A stretch of DNA of 16,632 bases, from positions 1 to 16,632 of the forward strand of contig UQFE01000046.1 of the NCBI GenBank assembly GCA_900540255.1. Direction: 5' to 3'. Source of the DNA: an uncultured Clostridium sp. Lineage in GTDB: Bacteria; Bacillota; Clostridia; Clostridiales; Clostridiaceae. Made by a program: the position numbers and the translations under genes. The notes beneath the pieces are model-generated. The model made no database searches and had not been told where the DNA came from. It saw nothing but the letters and a program-made list of their open reading frames with translations. Shown one piece after another: positions 1 through 9,492 of the stretch (positions within the stretch are counted from its first letter, which is position 1; every line of letters begins with the position of its first letter).

Positions 1-75
1 AAAGAATTGCTGGTTTACTTTAACTATATTCTGTTCAATTTTCAAAGACCATTTATTCTGTCGCACCGAAGCGAC
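1..75 (-). other. 5' leader of an rRNA operon (16S gene lies beyond the left edge)
   Basis: Read on the minus strand, the bases downstream of the promoter at 82-110 carry GGTCTTTGAAAATTGAACAG (31-50). A sequence of this kind, with a boxA-like GTCTTTGAAAA core, is typical of the leaders just upstream of 16S rRNA in clostridia and bacilli. The leader then runs to AGCAATTCTTT at the edge. Near the predicted transcript start a small hairpin can form, stem GTCGC/GCGAC with loop TTCGGT (about 60-75). No 16S sequence itself is inside the window. An rRNA operon directly after gyrA fits the common clostridial layout near oriC. Confidence 0.8.
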
Positions 76-81
76 TTCTTT

Positions 82-110
82 ATCTTATCATCACCCTTTT
101 ATCTTGTCAA
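82..110 (-). promoter_or_regulatory. Strong sigma-A promoter of the rRNA operon
   Basis: On the minus strand a perfect -35 TTGACA (105-110) is followed by a 17-base spacer and a -10 TAAGAT (82-87), which puts the start near base 75. Immediately upstream of the -35 is a pure A/T tract (112-129) that could act as an UP element. Together with the rRNA-type leader downstream this is a convincing rrn promoter. A weaker candidate upstream promoter (TTGATA, 16 bases, TAAAAT at 254-281) may be a second rrn promoter. Confidence 0.85.
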
Positions 111-253
111 CAACTTTTTTAAAAAAGTTTTTGACTTTTCATCAAGCGATGAATTTGTATCACCTCAAATGAACTTAATTAAATATTTCATTAATTTGTG
201 TTGCTCATTTGTCATCAGCGACGTGTTTTATCTTAACATTAACTTCACTTTTA

Positions 254-281
254 ATTTTATCATTTTATTCATTTATATCAA
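254..281 (-). promoter_or_regulatory. Possible second, upstream rRNA promoter
   Basis: The minus strand shows TTGATA (276-281), a 16-base spacer and TAAAAT (254-259). It lies about 170 bases upstream of the stronger promoter and points the same way. Tandem promoters are common for rRNA operons. The surrounding DNA is so AT-rich that a chance match is quite possible. The rest of 130-385 holds nothing else I can name. Confidence 0.3.
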
Positions 282-386
282 ATTATTCTTAATTTACTCT
301 ATTTTTATATTTTATTCTCACTTTTTCTATTAATGACACGCTAGGATTAGAGTATATAGAATTTATATATTTACTTAATACTTTAC

Positions 387-445
387 AAAAAATAAGTGAT
401 AAATTATAACTTACTATAAATAGTATTTACAATTTATCACTTATT
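387..445 (-). terminator. Intrinsic terminator after gyrA
   Basis: A perfect 15-base inverted repeat, AATAAGTGATAAATT (391-405) and AATTTATCACTTATT (431-445), encloses a 25-base loop that can itself pair (ACTA/TAGT). On the minus strand the stem is followed by a run of six T (392 to 387). It lies 37 bases past the gyrA stop codon, so it should end the gyrase transcript before the rRNA promoter. Confidence 0.8.
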
Positions 446-481
446 ATTTATGTTTATTATTTAATGTTATTTATGAATTTT

Positions 482-3028
482 TTATTCTTCTGTTTCTTCT
501 TTTTGCGATTCTTCTACTAATCTATCTAAACTAGTATCTTTATTTGCTTCAACAACTTCATTATCTGCACATGCTTCTAAAGATAATTGCTCATCTTTTT
601 CTTCATCTCCAGTTTTAGCAATTTTAGCAATAGCAACAACTTTTTCTTCTTCTGATGTTCTCATTAATCTAACACCCATTGCAGATCTGCTAGTTACTGA
701 TATATCAGATACATTTATTCTAATTGCTATGCCACTTGTATTTATAAGCATTAATTCATCATCATTCTTACAAACTATAGCACCTACAACTTTACCAGTC
801 TTTTCACTAATTTTATAAGTAATAAGACCTACTCCACCTCTATTTTGTCTCTTATATTCACTTACTGGAGTTCTCTTACCATATCCATTTTCACTAATTA
901 CTAATAATTCTTCATCATCAACTGCTATATCCATACAAACAGCAATATCATTTTCTCTAAGATTCATAGACTTAACACCTGATGCTGTTCTTCCCATTGG
1001 TCTTACATCTTGTTCATTAAACTTAATTGCATTACCCTCTTGAGAAACTATTATAATATCAGCATCTCCTCTAGTAACCTTAACCTTAAGAAGTTCATCT
1101 CCTTCTCTTAAGTTAATAGCTATTAGTCCACTCTTTCTTAAATTCTTAAATTCTGATAATGGAGTTTTCTTAACTAATCCATGTTTAGTTGCCATAAATA
1201 AATATCCATCATGAATATTATCTCTAACAGTTAACACAGTTTCTATTTTTTCATCTTGTTCTATTTGAATAAGATTTATGATATTAGTTCCCTTTGCAGT
1301 TCTTCCTGCATCAGGAATTTCATATGCCCTCTTCTTATATACTCTACCTCTATTAGTAAAGAATAACACATCTGAATGGGTAGAAGTTACTAAAACATGT
1401 TCTACAAAATCATCTTCTTTTGTAGTCATTGCTTGAATACCTCTGCCCCCTCTTCTTTGAGCAGAATATGTATCAGCTGATATTCTCTTAATATATCCTG
1501 AATTAGTTAATGTAATAACTGTTTCTTCCTCTTGAATTAAATCTTCTATATCAATGTCATTAACAACTTTTTCTATTTGAGTTTTTCTTTCATCGTTATA
1601 TTTAGCCTTTATTTCAAGTAATTCATCTTTTATTACACCTAATAACTTTTCTTCACTTGCAAGAATTGAGTTTAAGTAATCAATAAGTTTCATTAATTCT
1701 GAGTATTCTTCTTCAATCTTATCTCTTTCTAAACCAGTTAATCTTCTTAATCTCATTTCTAAGATAGCAACTGCTTGCTTTTCAGATAATCCAAATCTCT
1801 CAATTAATGTATTTTTAGCTATTTCACTAGTCTTTGAACCTCTTATTATGCTTATTACTTCATCAATATTATCTAATGCTATTCTTAAACCTTCAAGAAT
1901 ATGAGCTCTTGCTTGTGCCTTTTCTAATTCAAATATTGTTCTTCTAGTTACAACTTCTTTTTGGAAGTTAATATAATTATTTAATATTTCCTTTAAGCTT
2001 AAAACTTGAGGTTGATTGTTAACTAATGCTAGCATTATAATCCCAAAAGTATCTTGCATTTTTGTATGCTTAAATAATAGATTTAAAACTACATTTGGAT
2101 TTGCATCCTTCTTTAATTCTATTACTATTCTCATACCTTCTCTATCTGATTCATCTCTTAAGTCAGATATTCCAACAATCCTTTTATCTTTTACTAAATC
2201 TGCAATACTTTCAATAAGCTTAGCCTTATTAACTTGATATGGAATTTCAGTAACTACTATTCTATGTCTTCCATTTTCCTCTTCTATTTCAGTTTTAGAT
2301 CTTACTACAATTTTACCTTTTCCAGTTTCATATGCAGCTCTTATTCCTGATTTACCCATTATTATTCCACCGGTAGGGAAATCAGGTCCCTTTATACATG
2401 TCATAATATCTAATCCTGTAGCTTCTGGGTTATCTATTAACATTATAGTTCCATCTATAACTTCTCCTAAGTTATGAGGAGGTATATTAGTTGCCATACC
2501 TACAGCAATACCAGATGATCCATTTACTAAAAGATTTGGATATCTTGATGGTAATACTACCGGTTCTTGTTCTTCACCATCAAAGTTTGGCATAAAATCA
2601 ACAGTATTTTTGTTTATATCTCTAAGCATTTCTACTGATATTTTATTCATTCTTGCTTCTGTATATCTCATTGCGGCTGCACTGTCACCATCAACAGACC
2701 CAAAGTTACCATGGCCATCAACAAGCATATATCTCATTGAGAAATCTTGAGCCATTCTTACTAAAGCATCATAGACCGATGTATCTCCATGTGGATGATA
2801 CTTACCTAAAACTTCACCAACTATTCTGGCACATTTTCTGTAACCCTTATTAGGTTCTAAACCTAATTCTTGCATTGCATAAAGAATTCTTCTATGAACA
2901 GGCTTAAGACCATCTCTTACATCTGGAAGAGCACGCCCAACTATTACGCTCATGGCATAATCAATGTAGCATTGTTTCATTTCTTTATTTATATCTACAT
3001 GTATAAATTTTCCCTCATTTAAGTTCAT
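482..3028 (-). CDS. gyrA: DNA gyrase subunit A
   Basis: Type II topoisomerase subunit that cuts and rejoins DNA. With GyrB it forms the A2B2 enzyme that introduces negative supercoils using ATP. The product has 848 residues, a normal length. The quinolone-determining stretch [10 protein letters not shown] (78-87) has Thr83 and Asp87 in E. coli numbering. Thr at the first site is the usual clostridial residue, so no resistance change is seen there. The catalytic tyrosine is Tyr122 in [11 protein letters not shown]. The C-terminal DNA-wrapping domain carries the GyrA box QRRGGRG (524-530). The last 39 residues are a variable acidic tail with 15 Asp/Glu. The SD GAGGTGAG lies just before the ATG. 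gyrB ends 33 bases upstream, so the two are co-transcribed; the terminator at 387-445 follows. Confidence 0.98.
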   Translation of the reverse strand: MNLNEGKFIHVDINKEMKQCYIDYAMSVIVGRALPDVRDGLKPVHRRILYAMQELGLEPNKGYRKCARIVGEVLGKYHPHGDTSVYDALVRMAQDFSMRYMLVDGHGNFGSVDGDSAAAMRYTEARMNKISVEMLRDINKNTVDFMPNFDGEEQEPVVLPSRYPNLLVNGSSGIAVGMATNIPPHNLGEVIDGTIMLIDNPEATGLDIMTCIKGPDFPTGGIIMGKSGIRAAYETGKGKIVVRSKTEIEEENGRHRIVVTEIPYQVNKAKLIESIADLVKDKRIVGISDLRDESDREGMRIVIELKKDANPNVVLNLLFKHTKMQDTFGIIMLALVNNQPQVLSLKEILNNYINFQKEVVTRRTIFELEKAQARAHILEGLRIALDNIDEVISIIRGSKTSEIAKNTLIERFGLSEKQAVAILEMRLRRLTGLERDKIEEEYSELMKLIDYLNSILASEEKLLGVIKDELLEIKAKYNDERKTQIEKVVNDIDIEDLIQEEETVITLTNSGYIKRISADTYSAQRRGGRGIQAMTTKEDDFVEHVLVTSTHSDVLFFTNRGRVYKKRAYEIPDAGRTAKGTNIINLIQIEQDEKIETVLTVRDNIHDGYLFMATKHGLVKKTPLSEFKNLRKSGLIAINLREGDELLKVKVTRGDADIIIVSQEGNAIKFNEQDVRPMGRTASGVKSMNLRENDIAVCMDIAVDDEELLVISENGYGKRTPVSEYKRQNRGGVGLITYKISEKTGKVVGAIVCKNDDELMLINTSGIAIRINVSDISVTSRSAMGVRLMRTSEEEKVVAIAKIAKTGDEEKDEQLSLEACADNEVVEANKDTSLDRLVEESQKEETEE

Positions 3029-3061
3029 GTACTCACCTCAACTAATACTAACTTCTTAGTA

Positions 3062-5008
<1,947 letters not shown>

Positions 5009-5030
5009 CTATGAAGGCTAAATATTGGAC

Positions 5031-5291
5031 TTATGGATTATAATCAATATTTGTTCTCTTAGTTAAAGTAGATGACGAAATAGGTGATAAATACACCTTA
5101 CTCATTTTATTAACTTCTGCTATAACAAATGATTTTGGACTTTCCTTTGAAATTCTTTCAACAAATCCATCTTCTTCAGCCATTCTTAAAAATGATATTG
5201 TATCTGAACTATACATTGATGTTTGTAAATCAAATATACCAATTACATCCTTTATTGGTACTACTACGTTTTCCCCTAAATGTAAAAACAT
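5031..5291 (-). CDS. remB: RemB-like DUF370 regulator
   Basis: Small protein of 86 residues of the RemA/RemB (DUF370) family. It matches RemB (YaaB) of B. subtilis in the start MFLHLGENVVVP, the segment DVIGIFDL and the C-terminal motif YLSPISSSTLTKR. It also sits in the same place, between recF and gyrB. RemA and RemB promote extracellular matrix gene expression in B. subtilis; the target in clostridia is not known to me. I chose the ATG at 5291 because AAAGGAGGAG lies five bases upstream and the family starts there. A longer frame to 5378 would overlap the recF end and lacks support. The SD overlaps the recF stop codon, pointing to coupled translation. Confidence 0.88.
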   Translation of the reverse strand: MFLHLGENVVVPIKDVIGIFDLQTSMYSSDTISFLRMAEEDGFVERISKESPKSFVIAEVNKMSKVYLSPISSSTLTKRTNIDYNP

Positions 5292-5304
5292 AAGAACTCC
5301 TCCT

Positions 5305-6390
5305 TTAGTTAAGAATTTCCCCATCCTTAACTTTAAAAACTTTAGATTTATCATCCAAATACTCATATAAATCTTCAATTCCAGTACATGTAATAATTGT
5401 TTGGATATCTCCTATTGTACTTAATATATATCTTTTTCTACTAAAGTCTAATTCAGAAAGTACATCATCTAAAAGCAAGACTGGATGTTCTCCAGTAAGC
5501 TCCTTAATAATTTTTAAAGATGCAAACTTAATAGTCAATACTGCTGTTCTTTGCTGTCCTTGAGATCCATAGCTTTTAGTATCAATATCGTTAATTAAAA
5601 CTACAAAATCATCTCTATGAGGCCCTATAGAGGTAATTCCTCTTTCGCAATCCCTAGCTCTATTTTTTTCTAATAGTGAATAAAAACTCTCTTTTATGTT
5701 TTCTAAATCCTTAATAGTACTAGTATACTTAAATTCTATCTTTTCTTTTCCAGAAGTTATATCTGAATGTATTTTTTCTGAATACTTATTTAATTTTTTA
5801 ATATATTCTAATCTATCTATTATTATATTATATCCAAATTCAGCCAATTGCATATCATATACATCTAAAATATCTTTACTTATATTTTTATTTCTTAATA
5901 TGCTATTTCGCTCATTTAAAACTTTATTATATTGGACAAGATTATAATAATATTTAGGATTTAACTGACATAATTCCATATCGATGAATTTTCTTCTTAC
6001 ACCAGGAGAATCTTTAATTATTTTTAAATCTTCTGGAGAAAACATCACAACATTAAAATTTCCAAATAACTCTCCTATTTTTTTAATTTTAATTTTGTTA
6101 ATTTGTATTGCTTTTTTTCCGTCCTTAAGAATGCTTATATCTATTCTCTTATCTAATCTTTCTCTTCCAACAGAGACACTTAAAAGTGCATTATCAGCAT
6201 TCCAATTAATAAGTTCTCTATCTTTTGAAGTTCTATGAGATCTTGCAAAAGCACAATAGTATATGCCCTCTAATATATTAGTTTTTCCTTGAGCATTATC
6301 ACCCATAAAAACATTAACATGTGGACCTAAGCTTATATCCAATACATTATAATTTCTATAATTAAGCATTTGCAATCTTTTAATAAACAT
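5305..6390 (-). CDS. recF: DNA repair and replication protein RecF
   Basis: ABC-type ATPase that, with RecO and RecR, loads RecA on gapped single-stranded DNA at stalled forks. The product has 361 residues. The Walker A loop is GDNAQGKTN (30-38), the signature motif is YGSQGQQRT, and Walker B is LLLDDVLSELD near the C-terminus. The ATG at 6390 is preferred: AAAGGTG lies six bases upstream. A GTG three codons earlier is part of that SD and is unlikely. The 65-base gap to rlbA holds only a short inverted repeat (CTTAA/TTAAG, 6421-6435). The stop codon overlaps the SD of remB. Confidence 0.96.
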   Translation of the reverse strand: MFIKRLQMLNYRNYNVLDISLGPHVNVFMGDNAQGKTNILEGIYYCAFARSHRTSKDRELINWNADNALLSVSVGRERLDKRIDISILKDGKKAIQINKIKIKKIGELFGNFNVVMFSPEDLKIIKDSPGVRRKFIDMELCQLNPKYYYNLVQYNKVLNERNSILRNKNISKDILDVYDMQLAEFGYNIIIDRLEYIKKLNKYSEKIHSDITSGKEKIEFKYTSTIKDLENIKESFYSLLEKNRARDCERGITSIGPHRDDFVVLINDIDTKSYGSQGQQRTAVLTIKFASLKIIKELTGEHPVLLLDDVLSELDFSRKRYILSTIGDIQTIITCTGIEDLYEYLDDKSKVFKVKDGEILN

Positions 6391-6455
6391 CTTAAACACC
6401 TTTAATTATAACATATTAAACTTAATAAGGTTAAGCAGTCTGGGAAAAATAGTCT

Positions 6456-6662
6456 TTAAACTACTTCGTAACTTTCCCCATTAAATTCAACTATGTCACC
6501 TTTATATAATTTTTTCCCTCTTTGTGTGCAAATTTCACCATTAACTTTTATAAGTTCATCTAAAATTAACATTTTAGCTTCTGAACCCATTGATACTGCA
6601 CCTAAAAATTTTAAAAATGAATCTAATTTAATAAATTCTGTTGTAATTTCTATTTTATTCAT
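6456..6662 (-). CDS. rlbA: S4-domain RNA-binding protein RlbA (YaaA)
   Basis: A single S4 RNA-binding domain of 68 residues, as in B. subtilis YaaA/RlbA, which lies at the same place between dnaN and recF. Signs are FIKLDSFLKFLGAV, SMGSEAKMLILDELIKVNGE and the closing RRGxKL-like RGKKLYKGDIVEF. The family has been linked to ribosome maturation; the exact role is uncertain. The start is unusual. The ATG at 6662 gives the family length but has only a poor SD directly before it. A strong AGGAGGGA (6699-6706) sits 36 bases upstream, separated by a perfect 8-base-pair hairpin (6670-6698). A TTG at 6686 would add eight residues and lies within that hairpin loop. Confidence 0.85.
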   Translation of the reverse strand: MNKIEITTEFIKLDSFLKFLGAVSMGSEAKMLILDELIKVNGEICTQRGKKLYKGDIVEFNGESYEVV

Positions 6663-6669
6663 AACGTTT

Positions 6670-6698
6670 CTTGTATATTTATTCAAATTTTATACAAG
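6670..6698 (-). promoter_or_regulatory. Hairpin in the rlbA leader between SD and start
   Basis: On the minus strand CTTGTATA and TATACAAG form a perfect 8-base-pair stem around a 13-base loop. AGGAGGGA, which overlaps the dnaN stop codon TAG, lies directly upstream of the stem, and AAACGTT then the ATG of rlbA directly downstream. Folding would bring the SD to about nine bases from the ATG. The function is inferred from the geometry only. Confidence 0.5.
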
Positions 6699-6704
6699 TC
6701 CCTC

Positions 6705-7805
6705 CTATCTTACTAGTCTTACTGGTAAAACTAAATATTTGGCATTATTACTATTTTTTCCTTTTATCACACACGGACTAACACTTGAAGTTAATTCAAT
6801 AACTATTTCTTCTTCTTCCATGCTTTTTAATACGTCTAATAAATACCTTGAATTAAATGCAATTTGAATCCCTTCTCCTTGCAGATTTATATTAACCTCT
6901 TCTCTCACTTTTCCCAATTGAGAATTAGAAGTTATAACTAAAATATCTTCTTGAACATCTAATCTAACTAAATTACTATTTCCTTCTTTTGCCATAAGCG
7001 ATGCTCTTTCAATACCTTGTTGAAGTTCTTGTCTTTTAACATTTACTAATAACTTATATTCCTGAGGTAAAAGTGAAATATAATTAACAAATTTACCATC
7101 TAATAATCTAGATATTATTTTAGTGTTGTTAATATTAAATAATATATGATTATTTGTGAATGTAATTTTTATTATATCTCCATTATCTTCTAATATTTTT
7201 GAAACTTCATTTAAAGTTTTTCCTGGAATAACTACTTCAATGTTGTCATAAGCATCTAGTAATTCACTTCTAACAGCTAATCTATAGCCATCTAATGCAA
7301 CTAAATTTAATTCTTTATCTTTAACTTCAAAAAGAATACCTTGTAATATTGGTCTTGCTTCATCTTGAGCTATTGCAAAAGATGTGCCTTTTATCATATT
7401 TTTTAATAAATTTTGAGGAACTTCTACACTAAGTTCTTCGTTTATGCTTGGTAAAGATGGATAATCAGCAGCGTTCATAAAAACGACATTAAAAACTGAC
7501 TTTTCACAACTAATTTGGACTAAATCATTTTCTGATATTTCTATTTTTACATCTGAATTTGGCAATTTTCTTATTATTTCGGAAAAAATCTTTGAATCAA
7601 TTACAATACTGCCTTCTTTTAAAACTTCTGCTTCTACTTTTGTTTTTATACTAACATCCATATCTGAACCAATTAAAGTTAAACCTTCTTTAGTTGCTTG
7701 AATGTAAATACCTTCTAATACAGGCATTGTAGTTTTTCCTGTTATTGCTTTTGTTACAATAGAAATTCCATCTTGTAATTTTTGCTTTGAGCATATTATG
7801 TTCAT
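6705..7805 (-). CDS. dnaN: DNA polymerase III beta subunit (sliding clamp)
   Basis: Ring-forming clamp, 366 residues, that tethers DNA polymerase to DNA and docks other replication and repair proteins. The start MNIICSKQKLQDGISIVTKAI and the end YLVLPVRLVR are typical, as are GFTSFAIAQDEARPILQG-like and RLLDGKFVNY-type segments of the second domain. The ATG at 7805 is chosen because AGGAGGT lies six bases upstream. A longer frame to 7853 would run through two DnaA boxes of oriC and is rejected. No clear promoter of its own was found in 7806-7958, though a possible terminator (7959-8010) separates it from dnaA. The stop codon is embedded in the rlbA SD. Confidence 0.97.
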   Translation of the reverse strand: MNIICSKQKLQDGISIVTKAITGKTTMPVLEGIYIQATKEGLTLIGSDMDVSIKTKVEAEVLKEGSIVIDSKIFSEIIRKLPNSDVKIEISENDLVQISCEKSVFNVVFMNAADYPSLPSINEELSVEVPQNLLKNMIKGTSFAIAQDEARPILQGILFEVKDKELNLVALDGYRLAVRSELLDAYDNIEVVIPGKTLNEVSKILEDNGDIIKITFTNNHILFNINNTKIISRLLDGKFVNYISLLPQEYKLLVNVKRQELQQGIERASLMAKEGNSNLVRLDVQEDILVITSNSQLGKVREEVNINLQGEGIQIAFNSRYLLDVLKSMEEEEIVIELTSSVSPCVIKGKNSNNAKYLVLPVRLVR

Positions 7806-7852
7806 AATCTTACCTCCTAAGTTATACACAGTTATGCACATGGAATTATGCA

Positions 7853-7886
7853 CTATAAATAGATAATATATATATAATAAATATAA
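7853..7886. other. AT-rich DNA unwinding element
   Basis: After the cac of a DnaA-like box the DNA is almost only A and T, with one G at 7862 and an alternating TA core (7867-7876). Placed next to the trio array, it is the probable duplex-melting site. Confidence 0.75.
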
Positions 7887-7901
7887 TAGTAGTAGTAGTA
7901 G
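7884..7901 (+). promoter_or_regulatory. DnaA-trio array
   Basis: Six consecutive trios are visible on the plus strand: TAA (7884-7886) then TAG five times (7887-7901). Read 3' to 5' these are the AAT/GAT triplets on which DnaA assembles along single-stranded DNA. They sit beside the GC cluster and the DnaA box pair, as in B. subtilis. Further TAA triplets occur at 7875-7880. Confidence 0.85.
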
Positions 7902-7958
7902 GGCTTGTGGATATGTGGATAACTTTCCACAAGCCTGATTTTATAACAAATTTCGTGT

Positions 7959-8010
7959 AAAAAATACTGTGGATAAGTTGTTGATAAAATCGCAGACTTA
8001 TCCACAGTAT
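7959..8010 (-). terminator. Possible dnaA terminator built from two DnaA boxes
   Basis: ATACTGTGGATAAGT and ACTTATCCACAGTAT (arms 7996-8010 and 7964-7978) are a perfect 15-base inverted repeat around a 17-base loop. On the minus strand the second arm runs into six T (7964-7959). That is the form of an intrinsic terminator, 67 bases past the dnaA stop. Each arm also contains a perfect DnaA box. Whether it ends transcription, serves DnaA binding, or both cannot be told from sequence. Confidence 0.5.
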
Positions 8011-8077
8011 CCACAGCCAAAGACGAAAAAATAAGTTATCCACAAACTATTCACTAGTTATTATGTACAGTTGTTGA

Positions 8078-9439
8078 TTATTTTTGAGTTAGTTTTTTTG
8101 TTATATCATTTATTGTGTGTTCTAAGCTTTCGTCTTTATTTAGGCTTTCTGATATTTTTTCATAAGCGTGAATTACAGTAGTATGATCACGACCACCAAA
8201 TTCCTCACCAATTTTAGGTAGTGACATATCTGTAAGCTTTCTGCTTAAATACATAGCTATCTGTCTAGGATATGCTACATTTCTTGTTCTTCTCTGTGAT
8301 TTCAAGTCCTCAACTCTTAAATTAAAGTAAGTGGCTACAACGTCCTGAATAAGATCTATAGTTATGCTTTTGTTCTGTTTATTTGAAATTATATCTTTTA
8401 AAGCTTCTGTTGCTAAATCTACAGTAACTTCACGATTCGTTAAAGATGAATAAGCTATTATTCTAATTAAAGCACCTTCAAGCTCTCTAATATTAGATTT
8501 TATTTTTGTTGCTATATATACCATAACTTCATTAGGTACATTTAATTTTTCTACATCGGCTTTTTTCTTTAAAATAGCCATTCTAGTTTCAAAATCTGGT
8601 GCTTGAATATCAGCAATAAGGCCCCATTCAAATCTTGAACGTAATCTATCCTCTAAAGTTGGAATTTCTTTAGGGGGTCTATCAGAAGATAAAATTATTT
8701 GTTTATTTGCTTCATGTAAAGTGTTAAATGTATGGAAAAATTCCTCTTGAGTTCTTTCTTTACCGGCAATAAATTGAATATCATCTATTAATAAGACATC
8801 TACACTTCTATATTTAGTTCTAAATTCTTCGTTTTTATCATCTTTTATTGCATTTATAAGTTCATTAGTAAATTTTTCTGACGAAACATAAACAACTTTT
8901 GCATTTGGATTATTTTGAAGAATATAATGTCCAATTGCATGCATTAAATGTGTTTTTCCTAGTCCCACTCCTCCATAAATGAAAAGAGGATTATAAGCTT
9001 TAGCTGGAGATTCAGCAACAGCAAGAGAAGCTGCATGGGCAAATCTATTGCTATTACCAATTACAAATGAATCAAAAGTATATTTTGGATTTAACGTACT
9101 CGACATTTCGTCATTTACAGTAACTGAAATTCCATCTTTTTTACTAGTATTTTTATTTTCTTCATTTTTTTCTTCTACTTCTTGTAGTTCAGAAGCAATT
9201 ACAAACTCTAATTCATAGGTTTTCGAGCATGCAGCTTCAATTGAATTTATAACTAAATCTTTATACCTTTTTTCCAATATATCTTGAGTGAAGGAATTAG
9301 GAACACTGATGATTATAGTATTTGATGATATGGATATTGGCTCACAACTTTTAATCCAAGTATTAAAGCTAACTTCAGTTAACTCGCCTTTTATTATATT
9401 TAGGGTTTTTTCCCATAATTCTTTAAGCTCAGTTTCCAT
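8078..9439 (-). CDS. dnaA: Chromosomal replication initiator DnaA
   Basis: AAA+ ATPase that binds DnaA boxes, opens the origin and loads the helicase. It has 453 residues. Domain I (about 1-80) starts [19 protein letters not shown]. Domain II (about 85-112) is a short, charged linker. Domain III has Walker A GGVGLGKT (156-163), Walker B LLIDD (216-220), the arginine-finger region LEDRLRSRF (262-270) and sensor II NIRELEG (316-322). Domain IV contains the signature GGRDHTTV (415-422) that reads the box. The SD GGAGGA lies eight to nine bases before the ATG. DnaA boxes overlap its promoter at 9464-9492, so self-repression is likely, as in related bacteria. Confidence 0.99.
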   Translation of the reverse strand: METELKELWEKTLNIIKGELTEVSFNTWIKSCEPISISSNTIIISVPNSFTQDILEKRYKDLVINSIEAACSKTYELEFVIASELQEVEEKNEENKNTSKKDGISVTVNDEMSSTLNPKYTFDSFVIGNSNRFAHAASLAVAESPAKAYNPLFIYGGVGLGKTHLMHAIGHYILQNNPNAKVVYVSSEKFTNELINAIKDDKNEEFRTKYRSVDVLLIDDIQFIAGKERTQEEFFHTFNTLHEANKQIILSSDRPPKEIPTLEDRLRSRFEWGLIADIQAPDFETRMAILKKKADVEKLNVPNEVMVYIATKIKSNIRELEGALIRIIAYSSLTNREVTVDLATEALKDIISNKQNKSITIDLIQDVVATYFNLRVEDLKSQRRTRNVAYPRQIAMYLSRKLTDMSLPKIGEEFGGRDHTTVIHAYEKISESLNKDESLEHTINDITKKLTQK

Positions 9440-9463
9440 TTAAGCTATCCTCCAAAAAAAGAA

Positions 9464-9492
9464 ATTTTAAAAAGTTATTAACAGGTTATCAA
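9464..9492 (-). promoter_or_regulatory. Candidate dnaA promoter, overlapped by DnaA boxes
   Basis: The minus strand has TTGATA (9487-9492), a 17-base spacer and TAAAAT (9464-9469), each one base from consensus. The transcript would start close to 9457, leaving a short leader with the dnaA SD. DnaA-like boxes TTATTAACA (9475-9483) and TTATCAACA (9486-9494) lie inside it, which suggests repression by DnaA. Confidence 0.6.

Larger units (their letters stand above)
7806..8077. other. oriC: Chromosomal origin oriC, dnaA-dnaN part
   Basis: Perfect DnaA boxes (TTATCCACA) lie at 7914-7922 (-), 7968-7976 (-), 7998-8006 (+) and 8036-8044 (+). One-mismatch boxes lie at 7822-7830 (TTATACACA) and 7832-7840 (TTATGCACA), both of which fit TTATNCACA, and at 7846-7854, 7906-7914 (-) and 8007-8015. 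From right to left there are two abutting minus-strand boxes (7906-7922), a GGGC cluster (7901-7904), DnaA-trios (7884-7901) and an AT-only tract. This order, relative to dnaA and dnaN, is the one known for the B. subtilis unwinding region. It is the likely site of strand opening and helicase loading. Confidence 0.93.

Noticed and set aside
58..66. CTGTCGCAC at 58-66 matching 16589-16597, as paired ends of a mobile element
   Set aside because: Only nine bases, in the same orientation, and the left copy is explained by the rRNA leader hairpin.
7..333. Plus-strand reading frame of 108 codons in the left intergenic region
   Set aside because: It is low-complexity Phe/Ile/Tyr, has no SD, and runs through the rRNA leader and promoter on the other strand.
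7822..7853. Longer start for dnaN at 7853
   Set aside because: The extension crosses two DnaA boxes and adds residues absent from the family, while the ATG at 7805 has a good SD.
7846..8043. Minus-strand frame of 65 codons between dnaA and dnaN
   Set aside because: It consists of DnaA boxes, the trio array and AT tract read as codons, without an SD.
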